5,718 bases of DNA, taken from positions 1 to 5,718 of the forward strand of contig WRNI01000070.1 in NCBI GenBank assembly GCA_009776695.1, in the 5' to 3' direction. The translations under genes were made by a program, and so were the position numbers. Under the pieces are notes generated by a model. That model was not told the origin of the DNA and did not search any database. It saw only the letters and a list, made by a program, of their open reading frames with translations. The stretch comes from Methanomassiliicoccaceae archaeon (GTDB taxonomy: Archaea; Thermoplasmatota; Thermoplasmata; Methanomassiliicoccales; Methanomethylophilaceae). Of this stretch, positions 1 through 5,411 are shown piece by piece. Every line of letters starts with the position of its first letter. Position 1 is the first letter of the stretch.

Positions 1-314
1 AACACATAGATATAGTGAATAACTCTGAGATCAAGAGGGATCTGCTTTATGTCGCCCGCAAGTACAAACCCGCAGAGAGATGGCGTGACCGGGGTGCCGT
101 GGGCTTGGACGGCTCATACGTGTTCTTTCTGCAGTACTACTTGCAGTTGTCCGATTTCGGCATACCGAGAAAATACGTGAGAGAGGAATATGTGGACCCG
201 GAAGAATGGGAATTCATGAAGGACGCCGACGAATATGCCATCGTGAGACAGAACCCGTATATGAGGGTCGAGGACGACGGTGAGAATATCAAAATAACAA
301 TGTGGGGAGATTGA
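1..314 (+). CDS. Hypothetical protein, 5'-partial, paralog of the next gene
   Basis: I do not recognise a named family. The frame is open to the left edge (first full codon at 3) and ends at TGA 312-314. The first possible start inside the window is GTG at 15, with no Shine-Dalgarno before it, so the true start probably lies outside. The visible protein is about 100 residues, acidic and rich in aromatics, with no membrane segment or signal peptide, so it is probably cytosolic. Its last ~45 residues resemble the C-terminus of the next gene: both have a KYVR block, then Pro-Glu, then VEDDG(E/K)N, then a terminal WG. The paralog has ~40 more N-terminal residues before this region, which fits truncation by the window edge. 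The next gene starts 1 bp after the stop, so the two are probably cotranscribed and translationally coupled. Function is unknown. Confidence 0.6.
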   Translation, partial: HIDIVNNSEIKRDLLYVARKYKPAERWRDRGAVGLDGSYVFFLQYYLQLSDFGIPRKYVREEYVDPEEWEFMKDADEYAIVRQNPYMRVEDDGENIKITMWGD

Positions 315-315
315 G

Positions 316-723
316 ATGAGAATGACGGTCAGAGCATCGGTGTTCGAGACGAACAGCTCCGCAACGCACTATTTCATATACGCAAGCAAAGAAACGTTCG
401 AAGCGTGGAAACGCGGAGAAAAGATGCTGGAAATGTACGGATTCTTTGATCGGGAGTACTATGAGCACGATTTCGTGGATGCGCGGAAATGCAGAAAGAA
501 GAAGGCCGCTGACGCGCCCGAGTGGGAATACGGCACATACGAAGGCGTTATGAAATTCCTTTCGGAGCTTGTAGGGGCCGGCATCTTCAAAGGAGAGGCG
601 AACAGCAAATATGTAAGACCGGAAGAGCTGGAACGCGATGGCGACTTCGTGTATCAGCGCCATTACCTGGAAGTGGAGGACGACGGGAAGAATGTCACCG
701 TGCGCGCATGGGGCATGCATTGA
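316..723 (+). CDS. Hypothetical protein with N-terminal VFETNSSATH motif
   Basis: A 135-residue protein of unknown function. Residues 9-18 read VFETNSSATH. From memory, the near-identical string VFETNSSSTH opens many uncharacterised, often phage- or plasmid-associated small proteins in bacteria, so it probably belongs to that poorly described group. The middle is charged, with a basic stretch around residues 57-63. The C-terminus (about 98-133) has KYVRPEE, then VEDDGKN and a final AWG, shared with the partial gene upstream. There is no membrane segment or signal peptide. The start at 316 is favoured over ATG 322 because GGGGAGA (304-310), inside the end of the previous gene, lies 5 bp upstream. 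The 1-bp gap suggests coupled translation. The tandem pair followed by an atypical tRNA looks like accessory DNA. The gene is well supported; its function is not. Confidence 0.7.
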   Translation: MRMTVRASVFETNSSATHYFIYASKETFEAWKRGEKMLEMYGFFDREYYEHDFVDARKCRKKKAADAPEWEYGTYEGVMKFLSELVGAGIFKGEANSKYVRPEELERDGDFVYQRHYLEVEDDGKNVTVRAWGMH

Positions 724-739
724 GGGACGAAAGAGGCTA

Positions 740-755
740 CAGATGCGCACATCTG
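740..755 (+). repeat. Small perfect hairpin after the paralog pair
   Basis: CAGATG and CATCTG form a 6-bp perfect stem around a CGCA loop, 17 bp after the stop of the second hypothetical gene. No T-tract follows, so it is at best a weak 3'-end or RNA-stability element for the upstream pair. Confidence 0.3.
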
Positions 756-773
756 CCGCGGACACGGACAAAC

Positions 774-783
774 GATAAATAAA
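774..783 (+). promoter_or_regulatory. Possible TATA box upstream of the tRNA
   Basis: An AT-rich GATAAATAAA stretch in otherwise GC-balanced DNA resembles an archaeal TATA box. Counting about 25 bp downstream puts initiation near 803-806, inside the tRNA body rather than before its first base at 792. It therefore fits badly as the tRNA promoter. It could serve the small gene at 905, or the tRNA may be released from a transcript that starts further upstream. Confidence 0.3.
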
Positions 784-791
784 AAAGACAT

Positions 792-867
792 GTTCAGCGT
801 AGTGTAACAGTCAGCATAAGAGACTGTGGATCTCTTGGAGCGGGTGCAACTCCCGCCGCTGAACCCA
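792..867 (+). tRNA. tRNA-His(GUG), atypical elbow, CCA encoded
   Basis: The cloverleaf can be folded by hand. The acceptor stem GTTCAGCG (792-799) pairs perfectly with CGCTGAAC (857-864). Its 8th pair is G-1:C73, the identity feature of tRNA-His, and CCA is encoded at 865-867. The D stem is GTGT/GCAT (802-805, 814-817). The anticodon stem AGAGA/TCTCT (819-823, 831-835) closes a 7-base loop CTGTGGA with anticodon GTG at 826-828. The variable loop is 4 bases. The T stem GCGGG/CCCGC (840-844, 852-856) encloses loop TGCAACT. The oddities are position 19 (T instead of G) and position 55 (G instead of T), so the usual G18-psi55 and G19-C56 contacts are altered, while T54 and A58 are kept. It may be a functional but divergent tRNA, a virus- or element-borne copy, or a decaying duplicate. 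Confidence 0.8.
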
Positions 868-892
868 TTCATATCGAGACGATGAAAAAGAA

Positions 893-898
893 GAGGAG
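893..898 (+). promoter_or_regulatory. Shine-Dalgarno deciding the start of the small gene
   Basis: GAGGAG abuts ATG 899 with no spacer but lies 6 bp before ATG 905. Normal spacing therefore favours 905 as the start. Confidence 0.6.
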
Positions 899-904
899 AT
901 GAAA

Positions 905-1120
905 ATGACATACAAGGTCAGAACGATATACGACGACGGTTTCAAGAGCGTGAAAGAGTTCGGCGAGCTCGGCGAGGCGAAGAGCTTCTTCCTGAACGTG
1001 GACGTTCAGGATATAGAATCATGCTTCCTGTGCGAACTCGCCGAGGGAACATGGACCGAAGTGGCACGCAAAGAGCCCAGGAAAAAGAAACCGGAGAAGG
1101 AAGCGGAAAAAGAAGAATGA
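905..1120 (+). CDS. Small Lys/Glu-rich hypothetical protein (71 aa)
   Basis: I recognise no family. From ATG 905 the product is 71 residues, or 73 if ATG 899 is used; 905 is preferred because GAGGAG at 893-898 then has a 6-bp spacer. The first ~50 residues look like a small alpha/beta fold: a strand-like segment (YKVRTIYDDG), a probable helix around Val-Lys-Glu-Phe, and a pair of cysteines in SCFLCEL. The last ~18 residues are almost entirely Lys, Glu, Arg and Pro and should be disordered. There is no signal peptide or membrane segment. It lies 37 bp after the tRNA on the same strand and may share its transcript. It converges on the CobW gene with an 18-bp gap. The good ribosome binding site and a plausible N-terminal domain argue that it is real, but its role is unknown. 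Confidence 0.6.
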   Translation: MTYKVRTIYDDGFKSVKEFGELGEAKSFFLNVDVQDIESCFLCELAEGTWTEVARKEPRKKKPEKEAEKEE

Positions 1121-1129
1121 AAAAAGAAG
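1082..1129 (-). terminator. T-rich tract downstream of the CobW gene
   Basis: On the minus strand, just past the CobW stop, come runs of six T (1120-1125), five T (1107-1111) and five T (1082-1086) in a pyrimidine-rich stretch. Archaeal intrinsic termination relies on such T-tracts and needs no hairpin. The runs are the complement of Lys codons at the end of the convergent small gene. Confidence 0.45.
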
Positions 1130-1138
1130 TTCGGGCGT

Positions 1139-2212
1139 CTACTTCAAACGGTGCGTCGGATTGGGGCGGCCGGGTGAGAAGCAGTCGTCGAACTTCATCT
1201 TATAATCTATTTTCTTTGCGCCCATCACTTTTTTTACCGTCTCTCTTATTGAGTTGCGGAGCGCGTCCGGTTCCGACACGATGCGGGCGTTGAAGTTCAG
1301 CTGCGACTCGCCCTTTCCGAATCTCGAGCCGTGGACACCGCCTACCGTGAACTCGTTGCCTATTAACGATATTTTGGTGTGCGACGACCCGCTCGTCAGC
1401 GCGATCTTTGCGTGCGCTATGTCTTTGGCTGAATACTTTCCCGCGAGATCCCTGAGCATCGCCATTGAAAGATCATATGCATCATATTCCGGCGAATCGA
1501 AAAGGAACACGCCGTTGTACCATCCGAGTTCCGCCTCGGCATCCGCGTACTTATCGTAATCAACGTCCACCGGCTTCCGGCCGGTGACCTTGTCCGATGT
1601 TATTATCTTCATGATGTCGCCGAACCCTTCGCCGCTTACCGCCGAATATTTTATGATGACGGCGTCGGGGTTCATCCCCTTCAGCTTAGTTATGAGCGAT
1701 GAGACGTCATCCTCACCGAGCAGATCGGTCTTCGTCAATACCAATACTTCAGCCTCCTCCGCCTGATGGCTTCTCAGGTATCCGCCCAGCGTGTCCTTGT
1801 CGAAGGCGTTGTCCCTGAGCTTCGGGCCGTCTATCAGAACGACGAGCGGCGCCGTCGAGAACGTCTCGCCGTAATATTTTTTAAGAGGCAGCGCAACAGT
1901 TGCTATGAGGTCCGTACAGCTTCCGACCGGTTCCGCTATTATGTACTCCGGCCTGACACTGCTGATAAGGCGCTCGGCGTTCTCTATCAGCTTCGGGAAA
2001 TTGCAGCAGAAGCACCCTCCCGGAACCTCTTCGACGTCGATCCCCCTTACTCTTATGAACTCGGTGTCCACGAGCAATTGTCCCTGGTCGTTCGTTATTA
2101 TTCCTATCGGTCTTTTCTCCGATATTATCTTTTGAGCGATCTTGTTTATCAGCGTCGTCTTCCCCGCTCCGAGGAATCCGCCTATCAGTACCATGCGCGT
2201 CTTTCCGGCCAT
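1139..2212 (-). CDS. CobW/COG0523-family GTP-binding metallochaperone
   Basis: A 357-residue G3E P-loop GTPase of the CobW/YjiA/P47K group, cytosolic proteins that use GTP hydrolysis to deliver zinc, cobalt or another metal to client enzymes. Residues 10-20 hold the Walker A loop GGFLGAGKTT. Residues 65-70 hold the family's GGCFCC metal motif (C67, C69, C70). EPVG is at 94-97, and TKTD at 160-163 is the guanine-specificity motif, with Thr in place of the usual Asn. The C-terminal CobW domain (about 230-357) ends in CFSPGRPNPTHR and has no His-rich loop. Length is normal. The start at 2212 is supported by a TATA-like box about 25 bp upstream and no Shine-Dalgarno, so the mRNA is probably leaderless. 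It is divergent from the aquaporin gene. The metal and client cannot be read from the sequence. No corrinoid-biosynthesis genes are adjacent, so cobalt is not specifically supported. Confidence 0.93.
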   Translation of the reverse strand: MAGKTRMVLIGGFLGAGKTTLINKIAQKIISEKRPIGIITNDQGQLLVDTEFIRVRGIDVEEVPGGCFCCNFPKLIENAERLISSVRPEYIIAEPVGSCTDLIATVALPLKKYYGETFSTAPLVVLIDGPKLRDNAFDKDTLGGYLRSHQAEEAEVLVLTKTDLLGEDDVSSLITKLKGMNPDAVIIKYSAVSGEGFGDIMKIITSDKVTGRKPVDVDYDKYADAEAELGWYNGVFLFDSPEYDAYDLSMAMLRDLAGKYSAKDIAHAKIALTSGSSHTKISLIGNEFTVGGVHGSRFGKGESQLNFNARIVSEPDALRNSIRETVKKVMGAKKIDYKMKFDDCFSPGRPNPTHRLK

Positions 2213-2233
2213 GGACGATACATTGATTACACG

Positions 2234-2241
2234 TATTTAAT
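2234..2241 (-). promoter_or_regulatory. TATA box for the CobW gene
   Basis: Read on the minus strand this is ATTAAATA, centred about 25 bp before the CobW ATG. With no Shine-Dalgarno in between, transcription probably starts at or next to the start codon. Confidence 0.55.
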
Positions 2242-2276
2242 CTGTTTGTAATTTAATTGAGTTAAAACTAAAACGG

Positions 2277-2286
2277 TTAAATATTT
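2277..2286 (+). promoter_or_regulatory. TATA box for the aquaporin gene
   Basis: TTAAATATTT is centred about 24 bp before ATG 2305, preceded by an A-rich stretch (AAAACGG) that could be the TFB-recognition element. No Shine-Dalgarno precedes the ATG, so the mRNA is probably leaderless. The spacer at 2213-2304 thus holds two back-to-back promoters about 40 bp apart. Confidence 0.6.
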
Positions 2287-2304
2287 GGTCGTGCATTACT
2301 CGGC

Positions 2305-3060
2305 ATGAATGAATCCTGCATATCATCAAGGGGTCTCATCGCAGAGTTCCTCGGAACCATGGGCTTAATAATCGTTGCCATAGGCTCAATCATATTGCCT
2401 CAGATGGTCTGGGGAAGCGTCCTGCCTTACGAGTTCGTGCTTATAAATGCGATAGCCGTCGGTTTTGTGCTCTTTGCGCTCATCGAGACGTTCGGTCCTC
2501 TTTCGGGCGCTCACTTCAATCCTGCCGTGACGTTAGCGCTCACGGTCTCGGGAGAATGCTCCCCGAAGAAGGCGGGCTGTTACATAACGGCGCAGCTGAT
2601 CGGCGCGCTTGTCGGCGTGCTGCTCGTTAACGTGTTCTTTTACGACACCGTGCAGGGACTGCTCTTTGTCAGTGATGTCGACAGAAGCAGCATCTATCTC
2701 ATCGTGTCAGAGTTCTTCTGTGCGTTCATGCTCGTCGCCGTGATATTCGGATGTGTGCGCGGCGGATCTTCGCGAACGCCTATGGTGGTCGGCCTGTTCG
2801 TGGGCGGAATGATCATAACGACGTCGAGCACAATGTTCGCGAACCCTGCCGTTGACATTGCGAGGATATTCACCAACGCCGCGTGCGGCATCGCGCCCGT
2901 GTCGGCGCTGTGGTTCATGATCGCGAACATCGCCGGCGGTATAGCCGCGGCGATACTCTTCGGATGGCTCTATCCGAAGAAGCTGAAGGAAGGGGAAAAA
3001 TGCGACGCGTTCGACTGCAGCGCCAAAGAAGGCGGGTGCGGATGCGAGAAGTGCGGATGA
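2305..3060 (+). CDS. Aquaporin/MIP channel, arsenic-operon-like subtype, Cys-rich tail
   Basis: A 251-residue six-helix major intrinsic protein in the cytoplasmic membrane. Membrane segments lie near residues 8-30, 43-63, 90-112, 132-150, 158-178 and 200-224. The two pore half-helices carry NPA motifs at 72-74 (GAHFNPAVT) and 180-182 (FANPAVDIAR). The residue after the second NPA, usually the selectivity-filter Arg, is Val183; the nearest Arg is 187. NPAV with a later Arg, plus FGCVR and CGIAP, resembles the MIP proteins often found in bacterial arsenic operons (AqpS-type), which conduct small neutral solutes such as arsenite. That substrate is inference from resemblance. The tail after residue 228 has five cysteines (233, 238, 245, 247, 250) and should face the cytoplasm. 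The start at 2305 follows from the TATA spacing, leaderless. It converges with the TDT transporter gene. Confidence 0.92.
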   Translation: MNESCISSRGLIAEFLGTMGLIIVAIGSIILPQMVWGSVLPYEFVLINAIAVGFVLFALIETFGPLSGAHFNPAVTLALTVSGECSPKKAGCYITAQLIGALVGVLLVNVFFYDTVQGLLFVSDVDRSSIYLIVSEFFCAFMLVAVIFGCVRGGSSRTPMVVGLFVGGMIITTSSTMFANPAVDIARIFTNAACGIAPVSALWFMIANIAGGIAAAILFGWLYPKKLKEGEKCDAFDCSAKEGGCGCEKCG

Positions 3061-3083
3061 GACGCCGACATAAAGCAGGGGGC

Positions 3084-3104
3084 ACCGGCGGCCCGGCCGC
3101 CGGT
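3084..3104. terminator. GC-rich hairpin between convergent genes
   Basis: ACCGGCGGC and GCCGCCGGT form a perfect 9-bp stem with a 3-base loop, 24 bp after the aquaporin stop and touching the TDT stop codon. It could act on both transcripts as a terminator or 3'-end protector. No T-tract follows on either strand, so intrinsic termination is not certain. Confidence 0.45.
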
Positions 3105-4048
3105 CAGGCGCCCGCGCCCCTTGCCGTTCTGTAAAAGAACATCACGTATCTTACGAGAACGTAAACGACCAATATCGCCGCGATCGCCACCGTCGTCTGC
3201 TGAAGGACGGCGAGCAAACCGTCCGACGGTATATCGTAATAGTTGCCCAGTCTGAAAAAGGACACGGCGCTTATAACGAACGGGAAAGTGAGGCACGAAT
3301 AACTGGGATAGAACTTCGTTCCGAGCATCGCGGGCAGATAACAGATGACCGCGGCGTAACTTATAACGCCGAGCACCGCCAGTATCATCAGAATTATCTC
3401 CGGCGGCGCATCGAACGCGGACAGGCATCCGACGACGCAGAGGTTCACGGGAGCGGCGAATATCGCTATGCTCGGGAGCAGCGGTTCCGGCATTCCTTTC
3501 CTGAAGACACGGTATGCGGTCAGCGGCATCATTATGAGATATCCTGCGAGACCTGCCCAGAACAATATTTTTCCGAGGTCCTCCATGCCGAACGCCGGTG
3601 ATGTGACGCTTGCGACGACATAACCGACGAAGATTATGATCCAGCCCGGGAACACCTTCTCAAGACTGAAATTGAATAAGAATCTCTTTACGAAGAAGAA
3701 CATTATCACAAAGCTCGCGATCATCGCAAGGAACCATATCGCCTCCGCGATGTCCCCCGCGATACCGCCGGCAGTTCCTTTGACGTACGCGGACATGAGC
3801 ATCAGCGTCATCGTGTACGTCGGCAGCACACTGAACGCCGCCGGGTTCTCAATATCCTTGAGGACACCGCGGCGGTCGGTGAGCATCCTGACCGTGAACA
3901 GCATCACAAGAACGAACGAAAGCAGCATGAATATGTTCATCGAGTAAATATCATAATTGGCGGAAAGGAATGTATCGAGACACGCGAGGCCGAGGGAAAG
4001 GCCGCATACCGGCACCGGGACCTTCGATATGAACTCTCTGACCCTCAT
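3104..4048 (-). CDS. TDT-family transporter (TehA/SLAC1-like)
   Basis: A 314-residue, very hydrophobic membrane protein with about ten transmembrane helices and short loops, the usual size for the TDT (tellurite-resistance/dicarboxylate transporter) family. Family hallmarks are the N-terminal PVPVCGLSLGLACLD (residues 11-25), helix 1 with its Pro and small-residue pattern, the internal PSIAIFAAPVNL (192-203), and FPFVISAVSFF (255-265) in the penultimate region. Relatives include TehA, plant SLAC1 anion channels and fungal malate or sulfite carriers. The substrate (C4-dicarboxylate, sulfite or another small anion) cannot be told from sequence. The start at 4048 has Shine-Dalgarno AGAGGA (4053-4058) 4 bp upstream and a TATA-like box further up. 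It therefore has its own promoter and is not simply an extension of the cysteine desulfurase transcript behind it. It converges on the aquaporin gene. Confidence 0.88.
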   Translation of the reverse strand: MRVREFISKVPVPVCGLSLGLACLDTFLSANYDIYSMNIFMLLSFVLVMLFTVRMLTDRRGVLKDIENPAAFSVLPTYTMTLMLMSAYVKGTAGGIAGDIAEAIWFLAMIASFVIMFFFVKRFLFNFSLEKVFPGWIIIFVGYVVASVTSPAFGMEDLGKILFWAGLAGYLIMMPLTAYRVFRKGMPEPLLPSIAIFAAPVNLCVVGCLSAFDAPPEIILMILAVLGVISYAAVICYLPAMLGTKFYPSYSCLTFPFVISAVSFFRLGNYYDIPSDGLLAVLQQTTVAIAAILVVYVLVRYVMFFYRTARGAGA

Positions 4049-4052
4049 GTTA

Positions 4053-4058
4053 TCCTCT
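4053..4058 (-). promoter_or_regulatory. Shine-Dalgarno for the TDT transporter
   Basis: AGAGGA on the minus strand, 4 bp before the ATG ending at 4048, contrasts with the apparently leaderless neighbours and fixes this start. Confidence 0.6.
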
Positions 4059-4089
4059 TCACGCTGACACGTTTGAACTGCTTCAGCGG

Positions 4090-4097
4090 ATATAAAC
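4090..4097 (-). promoter_or_regulatory. TATA box for the TDT transporter
   Basis: Read on the minus strand this is GTTTATAT. Initiation about 25 bp downstream would fall near 4067, giving a leader of roughly 20 bases that includes the Shine-Dalgarno at 4053-4058. It lies in the 77-bp gap after the cysteine desulfurase gene. Confidence 0.5.
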
Positions 4098-4119
4098 CAA
4101 TGTGCTCATCGCGGCGTGA

Positions 4120-4138
4120 CGTAAGTCATTTTCTTACG
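4120..4138 (-). repeat. Inverted repeat at the end of the cysteine desulfurase gene
   Basis: CGTAAG and CTTACG form a 6-bp stem around 7 bases that include the stop codon (4126-4128). It may mark the 3' end of the transcript, but no T-run follows on the minus strand. Confidence 0.25.
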
Positions 4139-5301
4139 GACCTCAGCGCCTTCGGTAACGCATCCAGAAGGATATTCACTTCATCCTCTGTCGTATACCG
4201 CGACAGTGATATCCGAAGCGATGACAGCGCCTCCTGCGCCGATCTTCCTATCGCCGTCATGACATGCGACGGTTCTGTGCTTCCCGCGGAGCATGCGGAC
4301 GCCGCCGATGCGTAAACGCCCATTTTGCTCAGCGCTAGCACAATGTCGTTCCCTTTAACTCCGCTGAACCCGAAATGCGCATTGCTGCACAGCCTGTTCC
4401 TGACCGGACCGTTAAGGTACGAACCTTTTATCGAGAGAATTTCGTTTATGATCTTATCGCGCATCTTCGCCATTCTTTTTACGTCGTCATCCATCGTGAG
4501 CATCACCAGCTCCGCTGCCTTGCCGATGCCGGCGATACCCGGCACGTTCTCTGTCGATGATCTCAGACCGTGCTCCTGGCCGCCTCCGAGAATCATCGGC
4601 GTCAGTTCGACGCCGCTCCTCACGTACAATGCGCCTGTGCCCTTCGGGCCGTGTATCTTGTGCCCGGACACAGACATCATGTCTATGCCGTCGCGCTTCA
4701 CGTCAATGTCCGTCTTGGTGAACGCCTGCACCGCGTCCGTGTGAAACAGCGCACCGTTCTCGTGAGCGATCTTCGCCAGTTCCGCTATCGGCTGTATCGT
4801 CCCTATCACGTTGTTCGCCGCCATCACGGAAACAAGCGCCGTGTCCCCGTCTGCCGCATTCGAGATGCCGTCCGTGTCAACGTACCCTTCCCCGTCCACC
4901 GGTATAACCGTAATATCATAGCCCATCTCCCGCAGACGCCCGCACGCTTCCAGAACGGCGGAATGCTCAACAGCCGACGTTATCACCTTCTTCTTTCCCG
5001 AACGTATCACGGCGCCCATGACCGCCAGGTTATCTGACTCTGTGCCTCCCGACGTGAAAATTATTTCGGACGGTCTGCAGCCCATCGCCGAGGCCGTTCT
5101 CTTTCTTGCAACGGATATCGCTTTTGCGGCCGCGTCGCCCATAGAATGGATGCTGGCCGGGTTTCCGTAGACGGCTGTGAAGAACGGTAACATCTCTTCG
5201 ATGACCTCATTTGCGACCGCCGTGGTGCTGCCGTTGTCGAAGTACGCCGCTGCGCTCATATCGTGACGGTATGTCCGCGCGGGTATATCAACGGCGCGCA
5301 T
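4126..5301 (-). CDS. Cysteine desulfurase, NifS/IscS family
   Basis: A 391-residue PLP enzyme that converts L-cysteine to L-alanine and a protein-bound persulfide, supplying sulfur for Fe-S clusters and thiolated tRNA. It is cytosolic. Visible landmarks are FDNGSTT (21-27), the cofactor region TSGGTESDN (83-91), H113 in VEHSAV, HTDAVQ with D189 and Q192, the Schiff-base Lys K215 in SGHKIHGPKG, GGGQEHGLRSSTEN (239-252), and the catalytic Cys C337 in SAACSAG-like context (SACSAGSTEPSH, 335-346). All key residues are present and length is normal. Two starts are possible. ATG at 5301 has a TATA-like box 25 bp upstream and fits a leaderless mRNA. Residue Met15 (5259) would give the more usual N-terminus but has no Shine-Dalgarno. 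No IscU scaffold gene is adjacent. It is divergent from an Fe-S protein gene, a plausible sulfur client. Confidence 0.95.
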   Translation of the reverse strand: MRAVDIPARTYRHDMSAAAYFDNGSTTAVANEVIEEMLPFFTAVYGNPASIHSMGDAAAKAISVARKRTASAMGCRPSEIIFTSGGTESDNLAVMGAVIRSGKKKVITSAVEHSAVLEACGRLREMGYDITVIPVDGEGYVDTDGISNAADGDTALVSVMAANNVIGTIQPIAELAKIAHENGALFHTDAVQAFTKTDIDVKRDGIDMMSVSGHKIHGPKGTGALYVRSGVELTPMILGGGQEHGLRSSTENVPGIAGIGKAAELVMLTMDDDVKRMAKMRDKIINEILSIKGSYLNGPVRNRLCSNAHFGFSGVKGNDIVLALSKMGVYASAASACSAGSTEPSHVMTAIGRSAQEALSSLRISLSRYTTEDEVNILLDALPKALRSVRK

Positions 5302-5321
5302 TCTTTACAAATCTTTGAAAA

Positions 5322-5331
5322 CCTAAATATA
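5322..5331 (-). promoter_or_regulatory. TATA box for the cysteine desulfurase, possibly shared
   Basis: Read on the minus strand this is TATATTTAGG, centred about 25 bp before ATG 5301, supporting a leaderless start there. On the plus strand the same bases read CCTAAATATA and could also direct the Fe-S gene at 5412, with initiation near 5352 and a leader of about 60 bases. No other convincing plus-strand TATA box is visible. Confidence 0.5.
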
Positions 5332-5360
5332 GTCTCGTCCTCTTTAGGGTGAAACGATAG

Positions 5361-5386
5361 GTGGCCGTATCATGATAATGTGCCAC
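5361..5386. promoter_or_regulatory. Operator-like dyad in the leader of the Fe-S gene
   Basis: Outer arms GTGGC (5361-5365) and GCCAC (5382-5386) flank an inner perfect palindrome ATCATGAT (5369-5376), nearly co-centred. It lies just downstream of the likely start of plus-strand transcription, a position suited to a repressor site or an RNA hairpin. No regulator is identified. Confidence 0.3.
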
Positions 5387-5399
5387 TGACATATGAACA

Positions 5400-5404
5400 G
5401 AGGT
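5400..5404 (+). promoter_or_regulatory. Shine-Dalgarno for the Fe-S protein gene
   Basis: GAGGT lies 7 bp before ATG 5412. An in-frame TGA at 5394-5396 excludes a more upstream start, so 5412 is well fixed. Confidence 0.65.
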
Positions 5405-5411
5405 CATCGTA

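Noticed and set aside
15..17. GTG as a true start of the first gene
   Set aside because: There is no Shine-Dalgarno or TATA spacing, the frame stays open to the left edge, and the paralog has a longer N-terminus.
289..771. 160-codon minus-strand open frame
   Set aside because: It is antisense to the well-supported hypothetical gene at 316-723 and has no recognisable motif.
792..867. tRNA 3' end as an integration (att) site
   Set aside because: No direct repeat of the tRNA 3' end and no integrase gene are visible inside the window. A repeat outside cannot be excluded.
1766..2251. 161-codon plus-strand open frame
   Set aside because: It is antisense to the CobW GTPase, whose motifs are unmistakable; the product is Arg/Tyr-rich shadow sequence.
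2970..3428. 152-codon minus-strand open frame
   Set aside because: It overlaps the TDT gene in another frame and the aquaporin 3' end on the other strand, with low-complexity Arg-rich translation.
4570..5037. 155-codon plus-strand open frame
   Set aside because: It is antisense to the cysteine desulfurase over its conserved core; His/Arg-rich shadow.
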